In this document: in pieces, positions 1 through 9,261 of the stretch
How positions within the stretch are numbered: position 1 is the stretch's first letter
Layout: every line of letters begins with the position of its first letter
Origin: CAVQSS01 sp963746605
GTDB taxonomy: Bacteria; Desulfobacterota; RBG-13-43-22
Length of the DNA: 64,000 bases
Reading direction: 5' to 3'
NCBI GenBank assembly: GCA_963746605.1
Contig: CAVVCH010000033.1
Coordinates: 1-64,000, forward strand
Translations under genes and position numbers: made by a program
Notes under the pieces: model-generated
Databases searched by the model: none
The model's input: only the letters and a program-made list of their open reading frames with translations
Told to the model about the DNA's origin: nothing

Positions 1-2114
1 GCCGTTCACCCTGGTAACTTATCCGCTCAGCAGGTCCAAGAAAAGTGAATGGGACGGTAACCCCATTCCTTTTTTTGACGTCCCGGGCAAAGATCAAGAT
101 AGTATAGCCACGTTGTTTATGTTGAATAAGGTTTTGTCCTGCCTCGGACCCCTGTGGTGTATTGGCTTGCGATTCCCAATGAAGCAATTCACGACTGATC
201 GGGTAGTCTGCATACATCGTGCTTGGTGAAAATTCCCTTTCAGTTTTTTGATAAGTAATCAGCAGGGCATAGGCCTTGATTGCTTCAAGGTGAAAGACGC
301 CAATACCCCTTTGTCCAGTGGAATTTATCGAAATCTGTCCCAACCCGGCAAGTATGTCTGTGACCCCATAATGGGCGTGCAACTCCAAAGAACAAGAAAA
401 AGGAAGATTCGGAATGAAACCACTCACTGAAGTCATATCCTCAGCCCAGGCAAGGATTTCATCAAGGTCGGCAAGAATTGTCGGGTTTTCGGATAAACGT
501 TTAAAAGACTCTGCAATGGATCTAATGCCGAGGTCGCCCCCTTTGGTCCCCCATAACCGATAGTACGCTGCTGTCGCTGAATCTCCCGCAAGAGCTAGGG
601 CGTCGGGAATAGCGCCCTGAGAAATCTTTCCAAGAACTTTGCGCAAGTTTGCCGCTTCCTTGGGTCCATTAATAAAGCAGGCTCTAATCAAAGTCTTTTT
701 AAGGCGATCCATGTCCGGATCAACTGGGATTGGAGCCATCAGGGCCTTTGCCTTCCAGCCAGTCCAGGTTTCCTTCAAAAGCAGAGTTTCGGGCTCATAG
801 TCGTGGTGACTGATGAAATTGCCAAAGGTTGGTTCCCGACCTGTTTCGGTTTGGAAGTTTTGCAGACGTTCGGGGATCTGTATTGCCAGTCGTCCGAGAT
901 TTTCCCTGATATTTTCGAGTACGTATTGTCTTGAGAGTCGGTCAAGCTGGATCGAACAACCAGCTGGAAGATGAGGAAAATCCAATTCCACTTCTTTATC
1001 AATGGAATAACGGTGCCGGGGTAGAAGGGTCTTCAATTTAGAGTCTATGCGATATTTCCGATGCGTCTGCCCAACAAAGTCGAGGACAGTCAGGCAATCC
1101 TTGCCGGGCGCTAGTCGAAGTCCCCGCCCCAATTGTTGCAGAAATACAGTTAGGCTTTCTGTAGGGCGAAGGAACAGAACGGTGTTCATCTCCGGAACGT
1201 CGACACCTTCGCTCAGTTTGTCAACGGTGAAAAGGAAGGTGAGCCGACCCGACCTGAGCGCTTCGAGCAATTCCTCGCAATATGCACCATCCACACCTGA
1301 TACAAAGGCATCCGATGGTATCCCCTGCTTGTTGAACATCTCGGCCATATATTCAGCATGTTTAATGGTGACGCAGAAACCGACCCCCTTAACCAGTTTT
1401 AAGTCGGGTTCATAACGAACAAGGGCTGCTATGATAGCATCAAGTCGCTGTTGCGCCAAAACATGCGCCCCAGTGTAAACTCTTTCTAATTCAGCATCGT
1501 CATACTTGCCGTTTTTCCAGTATTTGTCCTGATTGAGAGCCACCGGATCGGCAACACCGAAGTAATGAAAGGGAGAGAGAAGTTTTTCTTCTAAAGCCTC
1601 GGGAAGCCTTATTTCAGCGGCGAAGCGGTTACAGAAATCGGCGGCAACATTGCCTCCGTCCAGTCGTTCCGGCGTTGCAGTCAACCCTAGTAGGATCTTG
1701 GGAGAGAAGTGCTTAAAAATAGGCCGGTAGCTTTCAGCGGTCCCATGATGGGCCTCGTCTATCACGATGTAATCGTAGAAATCTCGCCCCACCTGCTCCC
1801 ACAGATGCCGACTGGCCAGCATTCCCACTGAGCAGAAAAGATGCTCCATGCGGTTTGCTTGGAAAGGTCCGACCAGTAATTCCCCAAAGTTCTGGTCTCG
1901 CAATACATTAATAAAGGTGGCCTGGGCCTGCTGCAGAATTGTTTGCCGATGGGCAATAAAAAGCAACCGGGCCTTTTTTTGCTCGCTTTCGTAGAATCTT
2001 TTATAATCAAAAGCGGCGACTACCGTTTTACCTGTGCCAGTAGCAGCAATAACCAGATTGCGCCAGCGGTTGTGGATGGTCCGTTCCCGTTCAAGCGCCT
2101 CAAGGATTCTTTCT
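1..2114 (-). pseudogene. DEAD/DEAH helicase with DUF3427 C-terminus, N-terminally truncated by an IS
   Basis: One minus-strand frame stays open from the IS edge to the window start, about 704 codons, so the C-terminus lies outside. Visible in order are a Walker A motif (ATGTGKT, about 2025-2045), a DEAH box (VIDEAHHG, about 1742-1765), helicase C-terminal motifs ending in QLGRGLR (about 1130-1150), and a DUF3427-like tail (LLHWESQ, then TILIFARD near 55-110). Relatives usually carry a PLD-nuclease-like domain before the helicase. Here the frame runs straight into the IS inverted repeat, with no start codon in the host gene, just upstream of ERILEALE. I infer a broken SF2 helicase, originally of the restriction/defence-associated type. 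The catalytic motors are intact but the N-terminal module is lost. Confidence 0.85.
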
Positions 2115-2141
2115 GAGCTATGATCAAAAGTTGTGTACGAG
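2115..2141. repeat. IS256-family left terminal inverted repeat
   Basis: It begins GAGCTATGATCAAAAG and is the reverse-complement partner of 3466-3492, whose outer end reads GAGTTATTGTCAAATG. Confidence 0.8.
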
Positions 2142-2218
2142 GTGAGGGTGGTGTATCCTCCGAGCGATTGTTTCGCGGCAATTGCTTGGCATTTAAAAAA
2201 TGAAAGGAATACACCACC

Positions 2219-3464
2219 ATGTCCAAGAATAATGTAATTGATTTTAAAAAGCCAGAATTTGATGATCCGATCACGGATATACTCCGGCAAGGAGCCCGAC
2301 ACCTTTTAGCGGCGGCGTTAGAGGCGGAGATCGATCTTTTTTTAGAAAAATATCAAGAGGTAACCGACGAAAAGGGCTGTCAACGAATAGTCCGGAACGG
2401 GCACCAGCGAGAGCGGGAAATCCAAACCGGCATTGGGCAAATAGCGGTGCGGTTGCCCGGGATCGGCAACCGGAATGCACTGAAGATCGGATCCGGTAGC
2501 CTCAGCCATTTTGCCACCGTATTTGCGCCGGACCAGAAGCATCTTCGAGACGTTACTGCCCTGGCTGTATTTAAAAGGGATTTCAACGGGTGACTTTACC
2601 GAACCGCTGGCCGCTCTTTTGGGGGAAGAGCCCCCGGTCTTTTCGCCGGCCACCATCAGCCGTTTAAAGACCGTTTGGCAGGATGATTATCGGCAATGGC
2701 AACAGCGGGACCTGTCCAAGAAACGCTATGTCTACTTCTGGGCTGACGGTATTTACTGTAATGTGCGTATGGACGACAAGCAATGCCTGCTGGTCATCAT
2801 CGGGGCCACGGAAGATGGCCATAAAGAACTGGTCGCCCTCGAAGGGGGTATTCGGGAAAGCGAGCAATCTTGGCTGGAGGTGCTGCTGGATTTGAAACGC
2901 CGGGGGCTGAAGACTCCCCCGTCGTTAGGCATTGGTGACGGGGGCGCTGGGCTTTTGGAAGGCCTCTGGCCAAGGCTTACGACAGCACCCGCTGGCAGCG
3001 CTGTTGGGTCCATAGACGGCCAACGTCCTAACAAATTACCCAAGGGCCTTCAGGCGAAGGCGAAGGCTAAATTGCATTAGGTATCCCGGCCGGCCGAACA
3101 AGGCGGAAGCCGAAAAAAGCTTTGACGCCTTTAACCAGACGTATGAAGCCAAATATCCCCAGGCCGTAAACTGCTTGGAAAAGGACCGGGAGGCCCTTTA
3201 ACTTTTTATGATTTTCCGGCGGAACATTGGAGGACATATTTCTGGACCAGCAATCCGATCGAATTGACCTTTGCCACCGTCCGCTTAAGGACGGCCAAGG
3301 CCCGAAACTGCTTTTCGGTTTTGACGGTCTTAACCATGGCCTTCCAGCTTTGCCGTTGCGCTCAGAAAAGGTGGATCTGGTTATACCATCCTGAGCGCCT
3401 CGGAGAAATCATTAATGGAGTAAAATTTGTTGATGGGATTGTTGAACAACGGATCGCCGCCTAA
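2219..3464 (+). pseudogene. IS256/Mutator-family transposase, multiply frameshifted
   Basis: The product begins MSKNNVIDFKKPEFDDPITD, typical of the family's N-terminus. Reading needs several frame changes: about 2510-2590 (into LYLKGISTGDF), about 2940-3010 around the region that should read DGALGFWKA, again near 3080, and again before 3264. The catalytic-core stretch YFWADGIYCNVRMDD is recognisable, and the C-terminal segment EIINGVKFVDGIVEQRIAA ends just before the right inverted repeat. With at least three indels and substitutions in the conserved C-terminal block, this transposase is inactive. The ATG at 2219 follows the left end by about 80 bp, as expected. Confidence 0.85.
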
Positions 3465-3465
3465 T

Positions 3466-3492
3466 CTCATACACAACATTTGACAATAACTC
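3466..3492. repeat. IS256-family right terminal inverted repeat
   Basis: Partner of 2115-2141. Immediately outside it, from 3493, the ARPP-1 coding sequence resumes in the minus orientation. Confidence 0.8.
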
Positions 3493-3621
3493 GAAAAGCT
3501 CCCCATCCGGGAAAACCTCTGGCCTTCCTGCTCATTTTTAGGCCGGTCAAAAACCGACAGGTGGACCACCTGGCCGTCCAGGGCCAGGGCAAAGCCGGTG
3601 ACCTTCCGGGAGTCCAGGCGC
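3493..3621. repeat. 129-bp direct repeat, copy 1 (ARPP-1 3' end)
   Basis: Matches 6368-6496 over 129 bp without gaps and with only scattered substitutions. Copy 1 is the 3' end of the ARPP-1 pseudogene and starts at the IS boundary. Confidence 0.85.
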
Positions 3622-4460
3622 AGGTCGGTGCCCAGGCCGACCGAGGGCCGGGATTCGAGGCCGGCCGACCGGGCCGACTGGATCAGGTCGGAGACGCCGG
3701 TTTTGGAGACCTTGATCTCCTTGTCCGGTTCCAGGAAGTCGATGGCGTCCAGGGCATAGCTCTGGACCAGCTTCTTGAAGACCTTGGAGAGCGTATCCGG
3801 CTTGCCGAAGCTGTCCAGCCCGACCACCTTGCCGTTGATCAGGAAGACCGCCCCCACCTGGCCCTCGATGGGCCGGAAATGACGGGTGTATTCTTCCACG
3901 TTCCCGGACTGCCGCTCATAGATGGCGGACATGGCCATGCTGGGAGAACGGGCCTCCATTCGGTCGGCCTTCTCGGAGATCTCATCCCAGATGGCCCCCT
4001 GGTTGGACCGGAATTCCCGGGACTGGCGCAGGAGTATTGGACCTGCTGGGCCTTCTGGGCCCGGATGCGGTTGGGCAGGATCCGCTCCCGGCTGGAAAAC
4101 CGGGCGCTGTCGTAGGACCAGCGGCCCTGCTCCACGCAGCTCACCGGGATGACCAGGGTGGAATGGGCGGCCATCAGGAAGGTGGCGTTGACGATCCGGT
4201 TCTGCTTGGCCCCCTTAAGCTCCTCCCCGTCCAGGATCAGAATTTTGGACTCCGACTGGTTGACCAGCTTCAGTTCCGGGACCTGCCCGCCTTCGCTGAC
4301 CTCGGTGATGACCACCGCCTCCTGCCTTCAGGGCCTCTTCCAGGGTCAGGTAGTCCGGTTCCCCGGACTCGGGGGCCAGGAGGGGGAAAAGGACCAGGTT
4401 CTGGTAGACCTGAGCCCGGGCCGGTTTGATAATTTCCAGGAAATCTTTGATTGGATCCAT
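3493..4460 (-). pseudogene. ARPP-1 (DUF6569) family protein, two frameshifts and 3' end cut by IS
   Basis: Three minus-strand frames join into one ARPP-1-like protein. It starts MDPIKDFLEIIKPARAQVYQ at 4460 and continues with TLEEALKAGG. A frame change near 4320 leads into VVITEVSEGGQVPELKLVN and KILILDGEELKGAKQNR, the family core. A second change near 4030 leads to NVEEYTRHFRPIEGQVGA and the C-terminal GFALALDGQVVHLSVFDRP. The last residues are replaced by read-through into the IS repeat. The fragment at 6346-6496 shows the natural end would be about RMGSFSNRRKNR-stop. The function of ARPP-1 domains is unsettled; they occur with ADP-ribosylglycohydrolase or phosphatase partners. The gene is probably dead. 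Confidence 0.8.
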
Positions 4461-4624
4461 AGTGGTGCCTCCTCTAAAAATTTTAGATTTTCGATTGCCG
4501 AATGCCGATTTAAGACATTGCCGAATTTCGATTGGAAGGCAGTATAAATTCCGGGATTGTCAGATCAGGACAATCGGAGGAAAAAAGATCAAGAAATTTG
4601 GTGAAGCGAATGAAATCTTCTTGC

Positions 4625-4654
4625 TTGACATTTTGTGAATAAAAAGGGGATAAT
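4625..4654 (+). promoter_or_regulatory. Sigma70-like promoter for the AbiE-like pair
   Basis: TTGACA (4625-4630), 18-bp spacer, GATAAT (4649-4654), about 107 bp before the ATG at 4762. A perfect -35 and a 5/6 -10. Confidence 0.6.
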
Positions 4655-4761
4655 ATTCCCCAGTAAGCCATGGAACGTCAAGCTTGAAGGCTTGCAGAAC
4701 TTGATTGACGGTTTGTGATATTCAGGGGGGTTCCTTCCCTGCCTATTGCTCGGAGCGTAAA

Positions 4762-5559
4762 ATGAAAACCGCAGAATTCTTTTCTCTCCATCCGGTCTTT
4801 TCGCTCGATGAGGCCAGCAAAGTTCTGGCGCCCCCAGGCGGCCGATCAGGGACCTTGGAGAGACTGAAGTACCATCTGGAAAATGGAAGGCTGAAACTTG
4901 CGGCCCGGGGTGTATATGCCGTTGTCCCCCCGGGCATGAAAACCGAAAATTTCCGCCCAGATCCTTTTTGGGTGGCGGCGGCCATCAGGCCCGATGGCGT
5001 TTTCTCACACCACAGCGCACTGGAGCTGATGGGCGTAGCCCATTCGGTTTGGAGTCAGTGTACCCTGTATGCAGCGGAACGTCGGAGACCGCTTCGGTTG
5101 GATGAAACTACCATACGATTTCTTGATCACCCCGGTCCCCTGAAAAAGGGTTCCGGCGTTTACCTGGGCACCCGAAAAATCGAGAGACAGGGTAAATTGC
5201 TCCTGACCACCGGACCCGAAAGGACGTTGATTGAGGGATTCCGCCGGTCGGCCTTAGCGGGCGGTGTAGAAGAACTTGTGACCTCGGCCGGCGGATTTGC
5301 CGTTTTCGACCTGAGCCTTATGGATGAAGTCCTTCAGCGTTACGGGATCGCCAATCTCTGGGCAGCCACCGGGTGGTTTCTCGAACGCTTCCAGCAGACC
5401 TTTCATGTCCCTGAAGAAATCCTGACCCGGATGGAAAAGCATCGACCACGGTCTCCCCAGTACCTGGAACGTGATCGACGTGGTGGTAAGCTTGCCGGGC
5501 GGTGGAATCTTATTCTACCAGAAGAGCTGACAGGTCGTGGGGAGCCGAATGACTCATAG
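4762..5559 (+). CDS. Type IV toxin-antitoxin AbiEi-family antitoxin-like regulator
   Basis: A 265-residue protein. The N-terminus FFSLHPVFSLDEASKVL plus the following 60 residues looks like the winged-helix domain of AbiEi regulators, and HHSALELMGVAH (about residue 80) resembles the conserved start of the AbiEi C-terminal domain. In AbiE systems this protein represses its own operon and counteracts an AbiEii nucleotidyltransferase toxin. I place the start at 4762 because of the GGAG just upstream; an in-frame ATG at 4705 lacks a ribosome site. The stop overlaps the next ATG, as in coupled AbiEi-AbiEii pairs. Assignment is by motif resemblance only. Confidence 0.65.
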   Translation: MKTAEFFSLHPVFSLDEASKVLAPPGGRSGTLERLKYHLENGRLKLAARGVYAVVPPGMKTENFRPDPFWVAAAIRPDGVFSHHSALELMGVAHSVWSQCTLYAAERRRPLRLDETTIRFLDHPGPLKKGSGVYLGTRKIERQGKLLLTTGPERTLIEGFRRSALAGGVEELVTSAGGFAVFDLSLMDEVLQRYGIANLWAATGWFLERFQQTFHVPEEILTRMEKHRPRSPQYLERDRRGGKLAGRWNLILPEELTGRGEPNDS

Positions 5560-5908
5560 CCTGGCGTTTTCAGTAATTTTGGACCACCCGCTCCCGACCT
5601 ACACCAAGGAACGTCTCCAGAGAGGGCTGACGGATCGGGCCGTTGCCGAACAACTGGGCCCCATGCTGTCCATGCCTGCCCCGCCTGAGAGGGGCGATCT
5701 CATTAATCGTGCCTGGGAAGTAGTGCAGCATCTCCTGGACTTGGCACCCAATGAGAAAGAATACCTGGCCGCTGTCCAAAAGGGGGAGTTGCGTCCCGAG
5801 CTGCTCTTCGCGGAGGGTTCTGGAGATTACCGAGTGGTCGCCAGCCATCCGGCGATCGAGTGGAAGCTGGCCAATGTCCTCGGGCACCTGGCTAAAAAAG
5901 GTAAATAG
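5549..5908 (+). pseudogene. AbiEii-like C-terminal fragment lacking the nucleotidyltransferase core
   Basis: 119 codons starting at an ATG that overlaps the upstream stop. The segment HPLPTYTKERLQRGL followed by RGDLINRAWEVVQHLLDL, and the end with HPAIEWKLANV, resembles the C-terminal helical part of AbiEii/AbiGii nucleotidyltransferase toxins of about 300 residues. The catalytic GSxxxxxD nucleotidyltransferase motif is absent. I infer that an internal deletion joined the first codons to the 3' part, leaving the antitoxin without an active toxin. It could alternatively be a small protein of separate function. Confidence 0.5.
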
Positions 5909-5936
5909 TGGCATCCCATTGGAAATCCGGATTTAA

Positions 5937-6197
5937 ATGGAGGAAGAAGTGAAACGAAAGAAAAGAACGAAATTAATCCATGAAGGGGAATTCGTTGCTG
6001 AAGTGGAAGTGGACCTGCTGGAGACTGATGAAGGTTGGTCGCCCTATCTTTCCCTGGATGACGCCTATAAACTCGATGATGTCCGGGAGTCCCTGAGACG
6101 GGGGGATCTCCAATCCGCAGCCAAACTGGGACGGATTTTCCGGTTGAAACCGGCAACCATTCCGTCCCGGGGAAAAAGCAAATCTCTCTCGATTTAA
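5937..6197 (+). CDS. Small acidic/basic protein, possible antitoxin-type
   Basis: An 86-residue soluble protein beginning MEEEVKRKKRTKLIHEGEF with a middle section EVDLLETDEGWSPYLSLDDA and DDVRESLRRGDLQSAAKLGR. This pattern recurs in many bacteria next to small toxin-like genes, but I do not know a biochemical role. It starts 28 bp after the AbiEii-like fragment on the same strand and may share its transcript. An in-frame GTG at 5949 is an alternative start. No partner toxin follows. Confidence 0.6.
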   Translation: MEEEVKRKKRTKLIHEGEFVAEVEVDLLETDEGWSPYLSLDDAYKLDDVRESLRRGDLQSAAKLGRIFRLKPATIPSRGKSKSLSI

Positions 6198-6345
6198 GTA
6201 TACGTAGTTTCTGAATAAACTTTGCCATTTTGTCGGCAGACTAAGAAAAAAACGGCCCCCGAATACTCCACCTGGATCCCCCATATTTTTCAGGTCCATC
6301 ACCGACGAAAAGGTGAACGCTATCGAATCGATTCTGTAAATCTGT

Positions 6346-6496
6346 CTAACGGTTCTTCCTCCGGTTCGAAAAGCTCCCCATCCGAGAAAACATATGGCCC
6401 TCCTCCTCATTCTTGGGCCGGTCAAAAACCGACAGGTGGACCACCTGGCCGTCCAGGGCTAAGGCAAAGCCGGTGACCTTCCGGGAGTCCAGGCGC
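6346..6496 (-). pseudogene. ARPP-1 3' fragment, second copy
   Basis: Minus-strand codons for the last 50 or so residues of an ARPP-1 protein, ending FSRMGSFSNRRKNR and TAG at 6346. Bases 6368-6496 repeat 3493-3621. Homology stops abruptly at 6496, so no upstream gene body exists. It shows how the gene ended before the IS cut copy 1. Confidence 0.75.
6368..6496. repeat. 129-bp direct repeat, copy 2
   Basis: Ungapped match to 3493-3621. The two copies bracket the AbiE-like genes in the same orientation, which would permit excision by homologous recombination. Confidence 0.85.
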
Positions 6497-6576
6497 CCTT
6501 TTTATGGTGGGGGAGGACAAAGGTCCGGGTTGATCGTTGCACCACGGGCCGCACAGGAAGCCAAGGACTGGAATTT

Positions 6577-6610
6577 AAGGGCCGGTTGGAGAACCTTCCG
6601 GCCCTTTTAT
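6577..6610. terminator. Rho-independent-like hairpin
   Basis: Stem AAGGGCCGG (6577-6585) pairs with CCGGCCCTT (6598-6606), followed by a short T-rich run. It lies between the accessory zone and tRNA-Leu. Confidence 0.55.
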
Positions 6611-6759
6611 TTGGGGGTCCTGGCCGGGTCCGGGGAAGTGGGGACAAGCCACCGTCTTTTCAAAAGTGGGGACAGAGTGGGGACAAATGAACCGAGGGAC
6701 TACCAAAACAGAAAAGGGACCGAAGTCCCTATTTCCTTAAATCCTAATATAATATTTGG

Positions 6760-6844
6760 TGCCTGGGACCGGAATCGAACCGGTACAGCCACGAGGACCG
6801 AGGGATTTTAAGTCCCTTGCGTCTACCTATTCCGCCACCCAGGC
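6760..6844 (-). tRNA. tRNA-Leu (anticodon UAA)
   Basis: Read on the minus strand: acceptor stem GCCTGGG/CCCAGGC, D-arm GGCGGAATAGGTAGACGC, anticodon loop ACTTAAAAT with UAA, a long variable arm as in class II tRNAs, and T-arm GGTTCGATTCC. CCA is encoded (6757-6759). Confidence 0.95.
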
Positions 6845-6883
6845 ACCTGCCTATCGTTTTTATTGTTTATTTATCGGAAATTG

Positions 6884-8500
6884 TCAAGGTGAAAGTGGAC
6901 GGGGACGGCCCAGTCGTTCCTTCAGTTTGTCCAGAATTTCTTTGAGTTCCCGAATCCCCAACCAGTGGACCAGCCCGAGATAGAACAACCCGGCGGCAAT
7001 GATCACCAGGGCCAGGACGGCCATCTGGCCCGGAAGACGGGGTTTTCCCCAAAGGGTCCCCAATCCCAGGTTCAGGGCATAGGCCAATCCGCCCATGGCC
7101 AGGGAGGCGCCGGTGATTTTGAACAGCGATCTAAATAAATACCTCAGGTCGAAGCCCCCCACCTTCCGGTAGAGAATCGTGCCCAAAAAAGCAAAGTTAA
7201 AAATCATGGTGATGGAGGTGGAAAAGGCGATGGCCTTGTGCTGGAACGCTTCCAGGGTCAGGGAAATAAAAACGATGTTGGTGACCACGGAAATAAAGCT
7301 GGCGATGACCGGGTACTTGGTGTCCTTCAAGGCGTAAAAAATGGGGACGGTGATCTTCACCGACGAATAGGCAAACAGCCCGACGGCGTAATAGGCCAGG
7401 GCCTCGGCCGTATGCCGGGTGTCCAGCGCGTTAAAGCGGCCGTGTTCAAAAATGAGCCGGATGATGGGCTCGGCCAGGAAGGCCAGCCCGAAGGAGGCCG
7501 GGATGGTCAGCAGGAAGGCCATGGTCAGGGAGGAGACGTAGGTGGCCTTCAGCGAAGTCATATCGCCCCGGGAAGCCTGGCGGGAGACCAGGGGCAGGGT
7601 GGCGATGGAAATGGCCACTCCGAAAACTCCGATGGGAAACTGCATCAGGCGAAAGGCGTAGTTCAGCCAGGAGACGCTCCCCTCGGCGCAGCGGGCGGCA
7701 AAATTGGTGTTGATGAAAATGTTGATCTGGGTGGCGGACAGGCCGATCACCGCCGGGATCATCAGGATCATGATCCGCCGCAACCCCGGATCCCGGGGAT
7801 TGAAAACGGGCCGCCATTCAAACCCGGTTTTGTGTAACGAGGGCATCTGGATGAGCAACTGGAGCAGCCCCCCGATCAAGGTGCCCACGGCCATGCCGAC
7901 GATGCGCGGCTGGCCGAAGACCGGGGCATACCAGGCGCAGAGCACCCCGCCCAGGATGGAGCCCAGGTTGAAAAACGTGGAGGCCATGGCCGGGATGAAG
8001 AATACTCCCCGGGTGTTCAGGATGCCCATGACCACCGCCGCTATCGAAATCAGCACCAGGAAGGGAAACATGATGTTGGTCAGCAGCCGGGTCAGGTCGA
8101 TCTTGCCGGCGACCCGTCCAAAATCCGGGGCCATGATCCGGATGATTTCTTCGGAGAAGAACATCCCCAGGAGGGTAATCAGGGTCAAAAGCAGGGTCAG
8201 GGCGACCAGAACATTGTTGGCCAGACGCCAGGTGGCCTCCCGGCCTTTGGTCTGGCCATAATCGGTAAAGACCGTGACAAAGGCGGCCGAAAGGGCGCCC
8301 TCGGCGAATAGGTCGCGCAGCAGATTGGGAATGCGAAAGGCCACCACGAAGGCGTCCATGTAGTAGCCGGCCCCAAAAAGGACGGCCATGACCTGTTCCC
8401 GGATCAGGCCCAGGATACGACTGCAAAAAACCGCGATCCCCACCGAACCGGCGGATTTCGCTACCTGGGTGGTGGAAGAGGCGGGGGGGGCGGGCTCCAT
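6884..8500 (-). CDS. murJ: Lipid II flippase MurJ
   Basis: A 538-residue, strongly hydrophobic protein with about 14 membrane segments. It moves lipid II across the inner membrane for peptidoglycan synthesis. Family marks are SRILGLIREQVMAVLFGAG near residue 28, FRIPNLLRDLFAEGALSAAF near 55-75, and the central arginine/aspartate-bearing helices (for example FRLMQFPIGVFGVAI). Length is typical. It starts right after the stop of the upstream lipoprotein gene, so the two are probably cotranscribed. Confidence 0.95.
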   Translation of the reverse strand: MEPAPPASSTTQVAKSAGSVGIAVFCSRILGLIREQVMAVLFGAGYYMDAFVVAFRIPNLLRDLFAEGALSAAFVTVFTDYGQTKGREATWRLANNVLVALTLLLTLITLLGMFFSEEIIRIMAPDFGRVAGKIDLTRLLTNIMFPFLVLISIAAVVMGILNTRGVFFIPAMASTFFNLGSILGGVLCAWYAPVFGQPRIVGMAVGTLIGGLLQLLIQMPSLHKTGFEWRPVFNPRDPGLRRIMILMIPAVIGLSATQINIFINTNFAARCAEGSVSWLNYAFRLMQFPIGVFGVAISIATLPLVSRQASRGDMTSLKATYVSSLTMAFLLTIPASFGLAFLAEPIIRLIFEHGRFNALDTRHTAEALAYYAVGLFAYSSVKITVPIFYALKDTKYPVIASFISVVTNIVFISLTLEAFQHKAIAFSTSITMIFNFAFLGTILYRKVGGFDLRYLFRSLFKITGASLAMGGLAYALNLGLGTLWGKPRLPGQMAVLALVIIAAGLFYLGLVHWLGIRELKEILDKLKERLGRPRPLSP

Positions 8501-8501
8501 C

Positions 8502-9017
8502 TCAGAGCCCTTGAAGCAGTTGCCGGGTTTTTTCCCGCAGGATTTCAGAGAGGTTCAGTTTGCCCTCCTGGCTGAAGGGCACCGGATATTTTCCTATCAA
8601 GGTGTCCATCAACAAGGTCCCTGAAAGGACATATTGTATTTCGTCCTGGGCCAGGGCTTTTTCCCCAGCGGCCAGCAGGTCCCCAAGAAAAATTGTCCCC
8701 GGGACGGTCAGCCGGAACGTGGCCCGGGGGGCTATGGAAAAACCTTTTTCCGATTCCCCGCTCACCAGACGCCGGCCCTCCACGTCCAGACGATACCGGT
8801 AGCCGGCCACCTTGGCAGCCAGGTCATTCGGATTATAAATCCGCAGGGTCCCTTCCAGATCGATGCTGTCCTGATAGACATGGATGACCCGGACGGCATC
8901 CACTTCGATCCGGGGATCCTGGAGGGAATTCCCGGTTGAACAGGAAAGCAAAGCCAATAAAACCGAAAACCACGGAATGATAATCAGATTCTTTATAGCT
9001 GAAGGATAGAACCGCAT
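8502..9017 (-). CDS. LEA type 2-family lipoprotein
   Basis: A 171-residue protein with a hydrophobic N-terminus and lipobox LLSC (cysteine near residue 26), so likely lipidated and periplasm-facing. The body, EVDAVRVIHVYQDSIDLEGT followed by LRIYNPNDLAAKVAGYRYRL, has the N-P-N pattern of LEA type 2/WHy domains. It is translationally close to murJ. No defined substrate is known for these bacterial LEA proteins. Confidence 0.75.
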   Translation of the reverse strand: MRFYPSAIKNLIIIPWFSVLLALLSCSTGNSLQDPRIEVDAVRVIHVYQDSIDLEGTLRIYNPNDLAAKVAGYRYRLDVEGRRLVSGESEKGFSIAPRATFRLTVPGTIFLGDLLAAGEKALAQDEIQYVLSGTLLMDTLIGKYPVPFSQEGKLNLSEILREKTRQLLQGL

Positions 9018-9186
9018 GTTTGTCCGATACAGGAATTTGCTGCTTTTTATCCTGTTTAACTATATTTTTCCAAATATTTCAAGAAGGATCGTATTTCGAT
9101 CCTCTTCGCGGATGGTCATTGATCTATTTGTGACTTGTGAAAACGCGGCCCGTGCCGAAAATTTAGCCGAATTAGGTGGAAAAACT

Positions 9187-9215
9187 AGCCAAAAATATTT
9201 GAAATATTTTTGGCT
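9187..9215. repeat. AT-rich palindrome, copy A
   Basis: AGCCAAAAATATTT pairs with AAATATTTTTGGCT around a single G. The palindrome and about 40 bp after it resemble 48374-48406 plus flank, including the shared AAAAACCAC. It lies in the 422-bp gap upstream of serC. Confidence 0.7.
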
Positions 9216-9261
9216 GTAATAAAAACCACTACAACAGATTTAAAAAGGGCCTTTTTTTATT

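Larger units (their letters stand above)
2115..3492 (+). mobile_element. Degenerate IS256-family insertion sequence
   Basis: The element is bounded by imperfect 27-bp inverted repeats (2115-2141 and 3466-3492, about 21-22 of 27 positions matching) and contains a broken Mutator/IS256-type transposase. The left end lies in the helicase gene and the right end in the ARPP-1 gene. The 8-9 bp next to each end do not match, so no target duplication is visible. This points to recombination, deletion or mis-assembly across IS copies rather than one simple insertion. Confidence 0.85.

Noticed and set aside
6610..6720. AGTGGGGACA repeats as a separate mobile element
   Set aside because: Only a few short units are present and no transposase or clear ends; too little to call.
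7238..7837. A 199-codon Gly/Gln-rich plus-strand frame inside murJ
   Set aside because: Antisense to a strongly conserved gene; its composition is the complement of hydrophobic codons.
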